From: Rhodobiaceae bacterium
GTDB taxonomy: Bacteria > Pseudomonadota > Alphaproteobacteria > RS24
Assembly (NCBI GenBank): GCA_018660505.1
Contig: JABJKE010000005.1
Location: 1 to 59,764, forward strand
Reading direction: 5' to 3'
Length of the DNA: 59,764 bases
Made by a program: the position numbers and the translations under genes. The notes below the pieces were generated by a model. That model was not told where the DNA came from and ran no database searches. It was given only the letters and a program-made list of their open reading frames with translations. Below, piece after piece: positions 18,597 to 28,578 of this stretch; the stretch's first letter is position 1, and each line of letters starts with the position of its first letter.

Positions 18597-19753
18597 TGAA
18601 ACGCGCCGTCATATATTCACTGCTCATCGCAGGCCTTATCTGGGTCCATGCGCCCACCGCTGTTTGGGCGCAAGCCAAACAACAGAAATTAGACGCTTTA
18701 TCGGATGAAATTAAAGACCGCAAAGCCCGCCAAGCGGAATTAAAGGCAGCGGCGGAAACGCTGAAAACGCAACAAAGCAATCTGCGAAAACGGATTATTG
18801 CGCTGGCCAAAGATTTGCAAAACATCGATGCCGAACGCGATCGATTGGAAACTCGGTTGAGCGAATTGGCGGTGACCGAAAACCAATTGGACGAAGACTT
18901 ACAACGCGACCGCGCCGCCCTATCGAAATTATTGGCCGGCCTGCAAGCCATGCAACAACAACCCGCGCCCGCTTTTGCGGTCCATGCCGAAGACGCGCTG
19001 GATGCCGTGCAGGGCGCTTTGGTGATGAGCGCCATCGTGCCCGGCATGCAGGCGCGCGCGGGCAAATTGCGCGACCAATTGACCGAGCTTTCGGCCATCC
19101 GCCGCCGCATGGACAAACAGTCCCATGCGCTGATTGTCGCCGAACAAGATGCCGCCACCGCCCGCCAAGATATGAATTTAGCGATTGCGCAAAAAGCCCG
19201 CGCCGAGAGCCAAGCGCGTCTGGCGGCGGCGCGCGAAGCCGAAGCGATTGCCAAATTAGTCCGCGAGGCGCGCGATTTGCGCGATTTGACGCAACGCCTG
19301 CAAAACCGGCAAAAGACCGCCCCGCCCACCCCCAGCAGCGGGCCTTTTGCGCGCGCGCGCGGGCTTTTGCCGCTGCCCGTAACGGGCGAGATTAGCCGCG
19401 GCTTTGGGCAGAAAAATGAAAATGGCGTGGCCCAACAAGGCGTGTCGATTAGCGCTCGTGCGGGCGCCCAAATTACCGCGCCCTATGACGCGCAAGTGCT
19501 CTATAGCGGCCCGTTTCGTCAATATGGCGGCATTGTCATCCTCGGCGTAGCGGGCGGCTATCAAATGATTTTGGCAGGGCTAGAAGATGTGGAAGGGTTT
19601 GTCGGGCAAGAGATTTTAGCCGGGGAGCCCATCGGCACCCTATTGGATGAAAATCAACAATTCGGGTCTGGGTCTTCGGGCCGCAGTCAGCTATATATGG
19701 AACTCAGATATAAAGGGAAACCGATTGACCCGGTCCCTTGGTTAAAATCATAA
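18596..19753 (+). CDS. EnvC-like murein hydrolase activator (degenerate LytM/M23)
   Basis: This 385-residue periplasmic protein has a signal peptide (about 1-26, cut near VWAQA), a long coiled coil (about 28-245, rich in Glu, Lys, Gln and Ala) and a C-terminal LytM domain (about 265-385). The zinc-binding His/Asp positions of active M23 peptidases are replaced (GVSISARAG, YQMILAGL), so it should not cut peptidoglycan but activate an amidase during cell separation, as EnvC does. I start at the ATG at 18596, which overlaps the rlmH stop and gives the signal peptide. ctpA follows. Confidence 0.9.
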   Translation: MKRAVIYSLLIAGLIWVHAPTAVWAQAKQQKLDALSDEIKDRKARQAELKAAAETLKTQQSNLRKRIIALAKDLQNIDAERDRLETRLSELAVTENQLDEDLQRDRAALSKLLAGLQAMQQQPAPAFAVHAEDALDAVQGALVMSAIVPGMQARAGKLRDQLTELSAIRRRMDKQSHALIVAEQDAATARQDMNLAIAQKARAESQARLAAAREAEAIAKLVREARDLRDLTQRLQNRQKTAPPTPSSGPFARARGLLPLPVTGEISRGFGQKNENGVAQQGVSISARAGAQITAPYDAQVLYSGPFRQYGGIVILGVAGGYQMILAGLEDVEGFVGQEILAGEPIGTLLDENQQFGSGSSGRSQLYMELRYKGKPIDPVPWLKS

Positions 19754-19787
19754 ATCGAGCTCGCGTTGAGCTGGAAACGGAAGCCAC

Positions 19788-21128
19788 ATGAACCTGTCTA
19801 TTTTTGCTCGTCTTCGCATTCTAACTTGCGCTGCCCTGATGAGCGCCCCTTTGGCCTTGGCACCCGCCTGGGCCGAGCGCGCAGATGAAAAAGAGCTCTA
19901 CGAGCAATTGACCCTATTTGGCGATGTGCTGGAGCAAGTGCGCCGCAATTATGTCGATGCACCTTCCGATAAAGAGCTTATCGAGGCGGCGCTGTCTGGC
20001 TTGATGAGCTCGCTGGACCCGCATTCGTCTTACCTGCCGCCCAAGGGCTTTGAAGACATGCAAGTGGAGACCAAAGGCGAGTTTGGCGGATTGGGCATTG
20101 AGGTGACCATGGAAAACGGGCTGGTGAAAGTCATTGCCCCGATCGATGAAACACCGGCCAGTCGGGCGGGCATGCGGCCGAATGATTTAATTGCCGAGCT
20201 GGACGGCAAACCGATTATGGGGCTCACCCTATCGGAAGCGGTGGAGCTGATGCGCGGCGAAAAAGGCAAGCCCATCACCCTTACGGTCTTGCGCGAGGGC
20301 GAGGATGAGCCGCTGGAAATTACCATTGTGCGCGATACCATTCGCATTCGCGCCGTGCGCACCCGCATCGAGGGGCCGCAAAACAACATCGGCTATATTC
20401 GCCTGACCACGTTTAACCAGCAGACCACGAAGAATTTGAAAAGAGCTTTCAACGAGCTGCCCGCCCAAATTGGCAAAAATAAGTTGGCGGGATATATTAT
20501 CGACCTGCGCAATAACCCGGGCGGGCTGTTGCGCGAGGCGATTTCGGTTTCCGATACGATGTTAGAAAAAGGCGAGATTGTTTCCACCCGAGGGCGCAAT
20601 GAAGACGACAGCTCGCGCTTTAGCGCGCGGCGCGGCGACATGGCGCGCGGGTTTCCGATTGTGGTGATGATTAATGGCGGCTCGGCCTCGGCTGCTGAGA
20701 TTGTGGCGGGCGCGCTGCAAGACCACCATCGGGCGGTGATTATGGGCACGCAAAGCTTTGGCAAAGGCTCCGTGCAATCGATTATGCCGCTGCCCAATTC
20801 TGGCGCTTTGCGGATGACGACCGCGCGCTATTTCACCCCGTCGGGACGCTCCATTCAAGCCAAGGGCATTACCCCCGATATTTTTGCCGAACAGCAATTA
20901 CCCGAAGATTTAAAAGGGCGTAAAGGGCGGCGCGAAGCCGATTTACGCGGCGCTTTGGATGGCCAAGACATCGATGGGAAATCCAACCAAAAAGGCAAAA
21001 AGAAGGAACGCCGCAATGCGGTTGCCTTTATTCCGCCGGAGCCGAAAGACGATAAGCAATTGTCGCGCGCCATTGATTTGCTGCTGGGTTTGCAAAAAGC
21101 CAAAGCGGCCGCCAAGCCCACTTCTTGA
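19788..21128 (+). CDS. ctpA: S41 family carboxy-terminal processing peptidase
   Basis: This 446-residue periplasmic protease has a signal peptide (about 1-29), a PDZ domain (about 95-180) and the tail-specific protease core with the Ser301/Lys326 catalytic dyad (GGSASAAE and SFGKGSVQ). C-terminal processing peptidases trim peptidoglycan enzymes and other periplasmic proteins. The C-terminal region from about residue 370 carries a very basic, low-complexity insert (KGRKGRR, KGKKKERR). The envC-ctpA-rppH order is common in alphaproteobacteria and suggests a shared transcript. Confidence 0.94.
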   Translation: MNLSIFARLRILTCAALMSAPLALAPAWAERADEKELYEQLTLFGDVLEQVRRNYVDAPSDKELIEAALSGLMSSLDPHSSYLPPKGFEDMQVETKGEFGGLGIEVTMENGLVKVIAPIDETPASRAGMRPNDLIAELDGKPIMGLTLSEAVELMRGEKGKPITLTVLREGEDEPLEITIVRDTIRIRAVRTRIEGPQNNIGYIRLTTFNQQTTKNLKRAFNELPAQIGKNKLAGYIIDLRNNPGGLLREAISVSDTMLEKGEIVSTRGRNEDDSSRFSARRGDMARGFPIVVMINGGSASAAEIVAGALQDHHRAVIMGTQSFGKGSVQSIMPLPNSGALRMTTARYFTPSGRSIQAKGITPDIFAEQQLPEDLKGRKGRREADLRGALDGQDIDGKSNQKGKKKERRNAVAFIPPEPKDDKQLSRAIDLLLGLQKAKAAAKPTS

Positions 21129-21138
21129 GATTTTGACG

Positions 21139-21666
21139 ATGAATTACGCCGTTCCTGATTATCCGATAGACCACCCGGCGCAAGCTTTGGCCTATCGCCC
21201 TTGCGTCGGCATTATTTTGTTGAACGCCGACGGGCGGGTTTGGAGCGGCAAGCGCCGCCCCGATAAATTGCCGGCAGACGCGCCCCTCTGGCAACTGCCG
21301 CAGGGCGGTATCGACGAGGGCGAAACGCCGCTGGCGGCCGCCTATCGCGAATTGGCCGAAGAAACAGGCGTCACCAAAGCGCAGCTGCTTTACGAGCTGC
21401 CCGATTGGCTGGCCTATGATTTGCCAGAGACGCTTATCGGCACGTCGCTGAAAGGCAAGTTTCGGGGCCAGAAACAAAAATGGTTCGTCATGCGATTTCT
21501 AGGGCAAGACAGCGATATCGATTTGCAATCGCATAGCCAAATCGAATTTGACGACTGGCAATGGGGCTCGCTGGCGGCCTGTGCCGATCGGGTCATTGAT
21601 TTTAAAAAACCGATTTATCATGAGCTGGACAGGCGCCTCGCCTTTCTTTGCGGGGAGAGCCAGTAA
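21139..21666 (+). CDS. rppH: RNA pyrophosphohydrolase (Nudix)
   Basis: This 175-residue Nudix hydrolase removes pyrophosphate from 5'-triphosphate RNA ends and so triggers RNase E decay. The Nudix box spans about residues 56-78 (GGIDEGE ... RELAEETGV). YRPCVGIILLN near the start and the PQGGI context are typical of RppH. I use the ATG at 21139, ten bases after ctpA; an in-frame extension into ctpA exists but would add a basic non-family leader. The stop is one base from the next gene's ATG region. Confidence 0.92.
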   Translation: MNYAVPDYPIDHPAQALAYRPCVGIILLNADGRVWSGKRRPDKLPADAPLWQLPQGGIDEGETPLAAAYRELAEETGVTKAQLLYELPDWLAYDLPETLIGTSLKGKFRGQKQKWFVMRFLGQDSDIDLQSHSQIEFDDWQWGSLAACADRVIDFKKPIYHELDRRLAFLCGESQ

Positions 21667-21667
21667 C

Positions 21668-22633
21668 ATGCGCACCCTGCCGGTCATCGACTTCTCGGCT
21701 TTCGCCCCCCATGGGCGCAAAGGAGAGGCGGGCGCGCGCCACGCCGTGGCCGAGGCCATGGGCAAAGCGTGCCGCCAAAATGGGTTTTTTCTGCTCGCCA
21801 ATCATGGGCTAGACACAAATGTGACCGAGCAAGCCTTTGCGCAGGCGGCTCAGTTTTTCGACCAGCCTTTGGCCGCCAAACAGCGTATTTCCATCGAGCG
21901 CTCACCGTGTCATCGCGGCTGGTTTGGCCACGGCCAAGAGGTTTTAGATGCCAAGGCGCAAGCCCAAGGCGATGCCAAAGAAGGCCTCAAGATTGGCCGC
22001 GATTTACCCCTCGACCACCCTCTGGTGGCGGCGGGCGTGCCGCTGCATGGCCCCAATCAATGGCCCGAGCAAAGCGGGTTTAAAACCGCCATGCAGGCGG
22101 CCTATGCCCAATGCGAAACGCTGTCGCGCCAACTCATGCAGGGGTTTGCTTTATCGCTCGGCTTAGACGACACGCATTTTGAGCCTTGGCTGAAACTGCC
22201 CATGGCCACGCTTGCCCCTTTGCGTTATCCCCCCCAGCAAGACGAGGCCCTGCTTGGTGCGGGCGCCCATACCGATTTCGGATGCCTGACCTTGCTGATG
22301 CAAAAAGAGGAGCCGGGATTGGAAATCCTGACCGCCGATGGCGATTGGATGGCCGTACCCGCCGCGCCAGATTTATTGGTGGTTAATATTGGCGATATGA
22401 TGGCTCGATGGACCCATAATAAATATGCCTCGACGCGGCACCGTGTGGTCAATCGCTCGGGCAGGACGCGCCACTCGATGGCGTATTTTTTCGACCCTGA
22501 TGCCAAGGCGGATTTATCGCCCCTGCCCAATTGTTTGGCCGATGGCGAGACAGGGCCGGATGAAACCGCCACCGCCTTGGAACATTTATTAATGAAAATC
22601 GAGCAGAGTTTCGCCTATCGGCAGGAGAGCTAG
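21668..22633 (+). CDS. 2-oxoglutarate/Fe(II) oxygenase (isopenicillin-N-synthase-like)
   Basis: This 321-residue protein has the N-terminal DIOX_N region (PVIDFSAF, residues 5-12) and a 2OG-Fe(II) oxygenase domain with iron ligands His201, Asp203 and His258 and the 2-oxoglutarate-binding Arg268-x-Ser270. It resembles the IPNS/flavonol synthase-like family found widely in alphaproteobacteria; the substrate is unknown. It starts one base after rppH and ends directly at the purU ATG, so it is in the same transcription unit. Whether it works with PurU in one-carbon metabolism is only a guess from position. Confidence 0.88.
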   Translation: MRTLPVIDFSAFAPHGRKGEAGARHAVAEAMGKACRQNGFFLLANHGLDTNVTEQAFAQAAQFFDQPLAAKQRISIERSPCHRGWFGHGQEVLDAKAQAQGDAKEGLKIGRDLPLDHPLVAAGVPLHGPNQWPEQSGFKTAMQAAYAQCETLSRQLMQGFALSLGLDDTHFEPWLKLPMATLAPLRYPPQQDEALLGAGAHTDFGCLTLLMQKEEPGLEILTADGDWMAVPAAPDLLVVNIGDMMARWTHNKYASTRHRVVNRSGRTRHSMAYFFDPDAKADLSPLPNCLADGETGPDETATALEHLLMKIEQSFAYRQES

Positions 22634-23473
22634 ATGAAGCCTTTTATATTGACCCTATCGTGCCCCGACCAACCCGGCATTGTGGCCGCTGTCAGCACTG
22701 TTTTGGCGGCGCAAAATCTGAATATTCTGGAGAGCCAACAATATAGCGCGCCGGAAACCGGGCAATATTTTATGCGCATCGGCTTTGAGGGCGACACCAC
22801 GCAAGCGGCCATCGAGCAACATTTGGCCGATACCGCGAAAAAATTCGACATGCGCCTGCACGTCGGCGATGCGACGGCCCGCCCACGGGTGCTCATTCTT
22901 TTGTCGAAATTTGACCATTGCCTCATCGATTTGATTTATCGCCAGCAAGTCGGCAGTTTGAATATGGACATTGCGGCCATTGCCTCCAACCACGAGGTGG
23001 GGCGGCATTGGGCGGAGGATGCGGGGCTGGCCTATCACACGCTCGGCGGGCGCGCGGCCAAACAAGACAATGAAGCCAAATTGGAAAGCCTGATAGAGAG
23101 CGAAAATATCGATTTGGTTATCTTGGCGCGCTATATGCAGGTGCTGACGCCCGAATTTGTGACGCGCCATAGCGGGCGCATTATCAATATTCATCATAGT
23201 TTCCTGCCCAGTTTCAAAGGCGCGGAACCCTATAGCCAAGCCCATCAACGCGGCGTGAAAATCATCGGCGCCACCGCCCATTTCGTCACCGCAGATTTAG
23301 ACGAAGGCCCGATTATCACGCAAGGCGTGGAGCCCGTGCGCCATGATATGGATGTCGCCAGCTTCATCGATGTGGGGCGCGACACCGAACGGCGCACTTT
23401 GGCCCGCGCCGTGCGCTTGCTGACCGAGCGGCGGGTTTTCCTCAATGGCAATAAGACCGTGGTGTTTGAATAG
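22634..23473 (+). CDS. purU: Formyltetrahydrofolate deformylase
   Basis: This 279-residue enzyme hydrolyses 10-formyl-THF to formate and THF. An N-terminal ACT domain (about 5-80) is followed by a formyltransferase-type domain (about 85-279) with the catalytic Asn and His in INIHHSFLPSF and the Asp in VTADLDEGPI. The ATG follows the previous gene's stop directly with AGGAG inside that gene. In alphaproteobacteria, PurU links one-carbon units to formate, useful in glycine betaine or DMSP demethylation, but nothing else here shows that use. Confidence 0.95.
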   Translation: MKPFILTLSCPDQPGIVAAVSTVLAAQNLNILESQQYSAPETGQYFMRIGFEGDTTQAAIEQHLADTAKKFDMRLHVGDATARPRVLILLSKFDHCLIDLIYRQQVGSLNMDIAAIASNHEVGRHWAEDAGLAYHTLGGRAAKQDNEAKLESLIESENIDLVILARYMQVLTPEFVTRHSGRIINIHHSFLPSFKGAEPYSQAHQRGVKIIGATAHFVTADLDEGPIITQGVEPVRHDMDVASFIDVGRDTERRTLARAVRLLTERRVFLNGNKTVVFE

Positions 23474-23478
23474 CGCAT

Positions 23479-23510
23479 GAAAAAGACGCCGCTTGCAAGC
23501 AAGGGCGTCT
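23479..23510 (-). terminator. Intrinsic terminator of the atp operon
   Basis: AGACGCC (23484-23490) pairs with GGCGTCT (23504-23510); the loop contains the small palindrome GCTTGCAAGC. Read on the minus strand the stem ends in five T (23480-23484), as expected for the end of atpHAGDC. purU ends just before it on the other strand. Confidence 0.8.
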
Positions 23511-23558
23511 ATTCAAATATCGCAGTCATAAGACTGAACTCAAGACTGGGCTATTGCT

Positions 23559-23825
23559 TTATTCGCCGCCTTCGCCAATGGTTTCGGCCAATACGGTGAC
23601 CCCTTGGGGGGTAACATCGGCAAAGCCACCATCGAGGGTAAAGGCTTGCGTCTTGCCGTCATTTTCAACGACCAGAGTGCCAGCCCGGATCATCGCCATA
23701 ACCGGACTATGGTTTGGCAAGACGCCGAAGTCGCCCTCGGCACCTGGAATTTGCACGCCGTCCACTTGTGCTGAAAACACAAGCTTTTCGGGGCTTACCA
23801 AGTCAAACTGTAGTTTATCGGCCAT
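23559..23825 (-). CDS. atpC: ATP synthase F1 epsilon subunit (short form)
   Basis: This 88-residue protein has the N-terminal beta-sandwich of the epsilon subunit (FDLVSPEK, PGAEGDFGVLPNHSP, near residues 7-44) and ends soon after the sandwich. It lacks the C-terminal two-helix domain that in many bacteria inhibits ATP hydrolysis; usual length is about 130-140. I see no frameshifted remainder downstream, so the short form seems real. It closes the atpHAGDC operon and is followed by a terminator. Epsilon connects the rotor gamma subunit to the c-ring. Confidence 0.92.
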   Translation of the reverse strand: MADKLQFDLVSPEKLVFSAQVDGVQIPGAEGDFGVLPNHSPVMAMIRAGTLVVENDGKTQAFTLDGGFADVTPQGVTVLAETIGEGGE

Positions 23826-23849
23826 TGTTTTTCCTAACCCGAGAGCGCC

Positions 23850-25289
<1,440 letters not shown>

Positions 25290-25324
25290 CTATCTCAATA
25301 GCGCTTGCGCGCTGGCGTCTGGTT

Positions 25325-26215
25325 CTATAGCGCTTCTGCGCCGGAAATAATCTCAATCAATTCTTTGGTAATTTGGGCCTGACGCGACCGGTTGTAGGTA
25401 ATGCTCAGGCTATCAATCATTTCGCCTGCATTGCGGGTCGCATTGTCCATCGCACTCATCCGCGCGCCTTGTTCGCTGGCGGCGTTTTCGAGCAGCGCCC
25501 GCAAAATCTGTACACTAATATTGCGCGGCAAAAGCGCGTCCAGAATTTCGTTTTCTTCTGGCTCATAATCATAGGCAGCGCCTTGCAGGTCGCCTGCCAA
25601 ATCATCTGCTTGTGAGGTCTCAATCGTCGCCGGAATGATTTGCAAACCGGTTGGAATTTGGCTGATGACATTCTCAAACCGCGAGAAATACAAAGTGCAA
25701 ATGTCAAATTTATCGGCTTCAAAATCAGCCAAAACTTGGTCGGCCACTTGCTGGGCTTGTTCGAAGCCAATGCTTTTCAAACCCTGATAGGTAATCGGCG
25801 CCAGCAATTCATTTTCAAAACTGCGCTTCAACGCATCATGGCCTTTGCGCCCGACACAAAGAATTTGCACCTGTTTGCCCTCCGCCATCAGACGTTTGGC
25901 ATCGGCCCGCGCTAGGCGTGAGATTGAGGAATTAAAGCCACCGCAAAGGCCGCGCTCTGCGGTTGCCACAATCAGCAAATGACGTTGGTCGCTGCCCGTG
26001 CCCGCCAAGAGGCGCGGTGCGCTTGTCGTATCGGTTAGGCCAGCTGCCAAATTGGCCAACACAGACCCCATGCGGTCGGCATAGGGACGCGCTGCTTCGG
26101 CCGCTTCTTGAGCCCGACGCAATTTAGAAGCCGCCACCATTTGCATGGCGCGCGTAATCTTCTGCGTGGCTTGCACGCTTGCAATTCGGTTACGAAGCTC
26201 TTTCAAAGATGCCAT
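25325..26215 (-). CDS. atpG: ATP synthase F1 gamma subunit
   Basis: This 296-residue subunit forms the central rotor shaft. It begins [20 protein letters not shown] and has the conserved C-terminal helix with the family signature [15 protein letters not shown] at the end. The basic N-terminal helix [13 protein letters not shown] follows the family pattern. It lies between atpA and atpD. Confidence 0.97.
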   Translation of the reverse strand: MASLKELRNRIASVQATQKITRAMQMVAASKLRRAQEAAEAARPYADRMGSVLANLAAGLTDTTSAPRLLAGTGSDQRHLLIVATAERGLCGGFNSSISRLARADAKRLMAEGKQVQILCVGRKGHDALKRSFENELLAPITYQGLKSIGFEQAQQVADQVLADFEADKFDICTLYFSRFENVISQIPTGLQIIPATIETSQADDLAGDLQGAAYDYEPEENEILDALLPRNISVQILRALLENAASEQGARMSAMDNATRNAGEMIDSLSITYNRSRQAQITKELIEIISGAEAL

Positions 26216-26243
26216 TTATCGGCCCTCTTGCTCAATCAAACGG

Positions 26244-27773
26244 TTACGCGAAACTCGCAGCATATTCGTCTACGACTTTTTTCAACGCCGCTTCTGTCGT
26301 ATCCGACAAAGCTTTCTCGGCGCGCACACTATCCAAAATCGCGCTATGGCTATTGTGAACCAGCTCGAGAAGACCGCTCTCAAAAGCGCCCACTTGCGAG
26401 GTTTCAATGGCATCGAGGTAGCCGTTTACGCCAGCGTAAATAACCACAACTTGCTCTTCCACTTTCAGCGGAGAGAATTGCGCTTGTTTCAGCAGCTCGG
26501 TCAGGCGTTCGCCACGGCGCAGCAATTGCTGGGTCGAGGCATCCAAATCGGAGCCAAATTGAGCAAAGGCGGCCATCTCACGATATTGCGCCAGCTCGCC
26601 TTTAATTTTACCCGCAACCTGTTTCATCGCTTTAATTTGCGCCGAAGAGCCCACACGAGATACCGACAGACCGACGTTCACCGCCGGGCGAATGCCTTGA
26701 TAGAACAGGTCGGTTTCGAGGAAAATCTGACCATCGGTAATCGAGATGACATTGGTTGGAATATAGGCCGAGACGTCATTGGCTTGCGTTTCAATGATTG
26801 GCAACGCCGTCATCGACCCGCTACCGGAATCTTCGTTCAATTTCGCAGCCCGCTCGAGAAGGCGCGAGTGCAAGAAGAACACATCGCCTGGATAAGCTTC
26901 GCGACCCGGTGGGCGACGCAGCAATAGCGACATTTGACGATAGGCCACAGCCTGTTTCGACAAATCATCATAAGTGATGAGCGCGTGCATGCCATTATCG
27001 CGGAAATATTCCGCCATAGTGCAACCCGCAAAAGGCGCCAAGAACTGCATGGGCGCAGCTTCTGACGCGGTGGCGGCCACAACGATGGAATATTTCATCG
27101 CATCGTTTTCTTCCAGCGTTTTCACAATCTGCGCCACGGTCGAGCGCTTCTGGCCAATGGCGACATAAACGCAATAGAGTTTCGCGCTTTCGTCATCGCC
27201 TTCATTGGCCGCTTTTTGGTTCAAAATCGCATCAATCGCAATCGCCGTTTTGCCGGTTTGGCGGTCGCCAATAATCAGCTCGCGCTGGCCACGACCGACC
27301 GGAATAAGCGCATCCACAGCCTTCAGGCCGGTTTGCATCGGCTCATGCACCGATTTACGAGGAATAATACCGGGGGCTTTGACGTCCACTTTCATATGCG
27401 CGTCGGCTTCAATTGGGCCCTTGCCGTCTAGCGGATTGCCCAGCGCGTCAACAACGCGGCCCAACAGGCCTTTGCCCACAGGCACAGACACAATATCGCC
27501 CGTCCGTTTTACCGTATCGCCTTCGCGAATATCTCGGTCCGAACCAAAGACCACAGCGCCGACATTATCTTCTTCAAGATTAAGGGCCATGCCGCGAATG
27601 CCGCCGGGGAATTCAACCATTTCCCCCGCCTGAACATTGTCTAGGCCGTAAATGCGCGCAATACCGTCACCGACGGAAAGAACTTGGCCAATTTCGGAGA
27701 CCTCCGATTTTTGGTCAAAGCCTTTGATCTGCTCTTTTAGGATGGAAGAAATTTCCGATGCTTTAATGTCCAT
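26244..27773 (-). CDS. atpA: ATP synthase F1 alpha subunit
   Basis: This 509-residue non-catalytic nucleotide-binding subunit has the Walker A motif GDRQTGKT at residues 169-176 and the arginine-finger region ([10 protein letters not shown]) near residue 370. It begins [16 protein letters not shown], as in other alphaproteobacteria. It is encoded between atpH and atpG and alternates with beta in the F1 hexamer. Confidence 0.98.
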   Translation of the reverse strand: MDIKASEISSILKEQIKGFDQKSEVSEIGQVLSVGDGIARIYGLDNVQAGEMVEFPGGIRGMALNLEEDNVGAVVFGSDRDIREGDTVKRTGDIVSVPVGKGLLGRVVDALGNPLDGKGPIEADAHMKVDVKAPGIIPRKSVHEPMQTGLKAVDALIPVGRGQRELIIGDRQTGKTAIAIDAILNQKAANEGDDESAKLYCVYVAIGQKRSTVAQIVKTLEENDAMKYSIVVAATASEAAPMQFLAPFAGCTMAEYFRDNGMHALITYDDLSKQAVAYRQMSLLLRRPPGREAYPGDVFFLHSRLLERAAKLNEDSGSGSMTALPIIETQANDVSAYIPTNVISITDGQIFLETDLFYQGIRPAVNVGLSVSRVGSSAQIKAMKQVAGKIKGELAQYREMAAFAQFGSDLDASTQQLLRRGERLTELLKQAQFSPLKVEEQVVVIYAGVNGYLDAIETSQVGAFESGLLELVHNSHSAILDSVRAEKALSDTTEAALKKVVDEYAASFA

Positions 27774-27799
27774 CAGTGTGCCTCACTTTAAAGTGCCGC

Positions 27800-28363
27800 T
27801 CAGCCTTCGCTGAGAGCGGTTTTTAGAGAATTCAATTTAGTCCGCAGCGAGCCGTCAATCATACGACTGCCAAGTTTCACAACCATGCCGCCCAAGAGAG
27901 CCGCATCGGTTTCAGCTTCGATATTTACCGTCTTGCCCGAAGCCTTATTCAGTTCGCTTTTCAGCGTTTTAATTTGTGCCTCGGTCAAATCGCGGGCTGA
28001 TGTCACATAGGCCGTCATCTCATCGCGAGACAGCTCCGACAGCGCCTTAAATTGGGTCGCCATATCGACCAGCGCAAAAGCGCGGCGCTTGGCGACCACC
28101 AAAGAAGCAAAATTTTTCACCAACTCATGCGCCCCCGCCTTATCCAGCACAGCCGCCAGCGCGCCGCTTTGTTCGGCGGCGGTAATCACAGGGCTTTTCA
28201 GAAGTTTTTGCAGGTTCTCATGGTCGAGGATTAAGGTTTTCAAGTCCGCCACATCGCTCGCCACAGCCTTGGCTTGGGCGGGCTCAAGTTCTTGGGTCAA
28301 TTCGAATAGCGCGACGGCATACCGTCCGGCCAAACCCCCAATTACACTTTCGTCAGCAGACAA
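27800..28363 (-). CDS. atpH: ATP synthase F1 delta subunit
   Basis: This 187-residue subunit joins F1 to the peripheral stalk. It has the N-terminal GLAGRYAVALFEL pattern and the C-terminal signature GGMVVKLGSRMIDGSLRTKL. No in-frame ATG precedes the conserved N-terminus; an in-frame TAA lies nine codons upstream, so the start is the TTG at 28363 (a CTG lies one codon earlier). It is the first gene of the F1 operon. The F0 genes are not in the window, as is normal in alphaproteobacteria. Confidence 0.95.
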   Translation of the reverse strand: MSADESVIGGLAGRYAVALFELTQELEPAQAKAVASDVADLKTLILDHENLQKLLKSPVITAAEQSGALAAVLDKAGAHELVKNFASLVVAKRRAFALVDMATQFKALSELSRDEMTAYVTSARDLTEAQIKTLKSELNKASGKTVNIEAETDAALLGGMVVKLGSRMIDGSLRTKLNSLKTALSEG

Positions 28364-28578
28364 CAGATTATCCCATTCATGTTAGCGCCGCCTTCGGACA
28401 CGTAAAACCAGGCGCAGAAAACCAAATCAAAATCGCGATTTATGACGGATTTAAAGTGTCTTTCCGTCCAATCTGGCTGATGAGATATCACGTCAGACCG
28501 ACGCTGGCAACACCCCATTTGCCGCTTCCGCCCGACAAACTCTCCGGCGTCGCCAAAGCCGGCCCAAAGGGCCCGTGC

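Noticed and set aside
18596-19753. Active M23 peptidase
   Set aside because: The zinc-binding His and Asp positions are substituted, so it is annotated as an EnvC-type activator.
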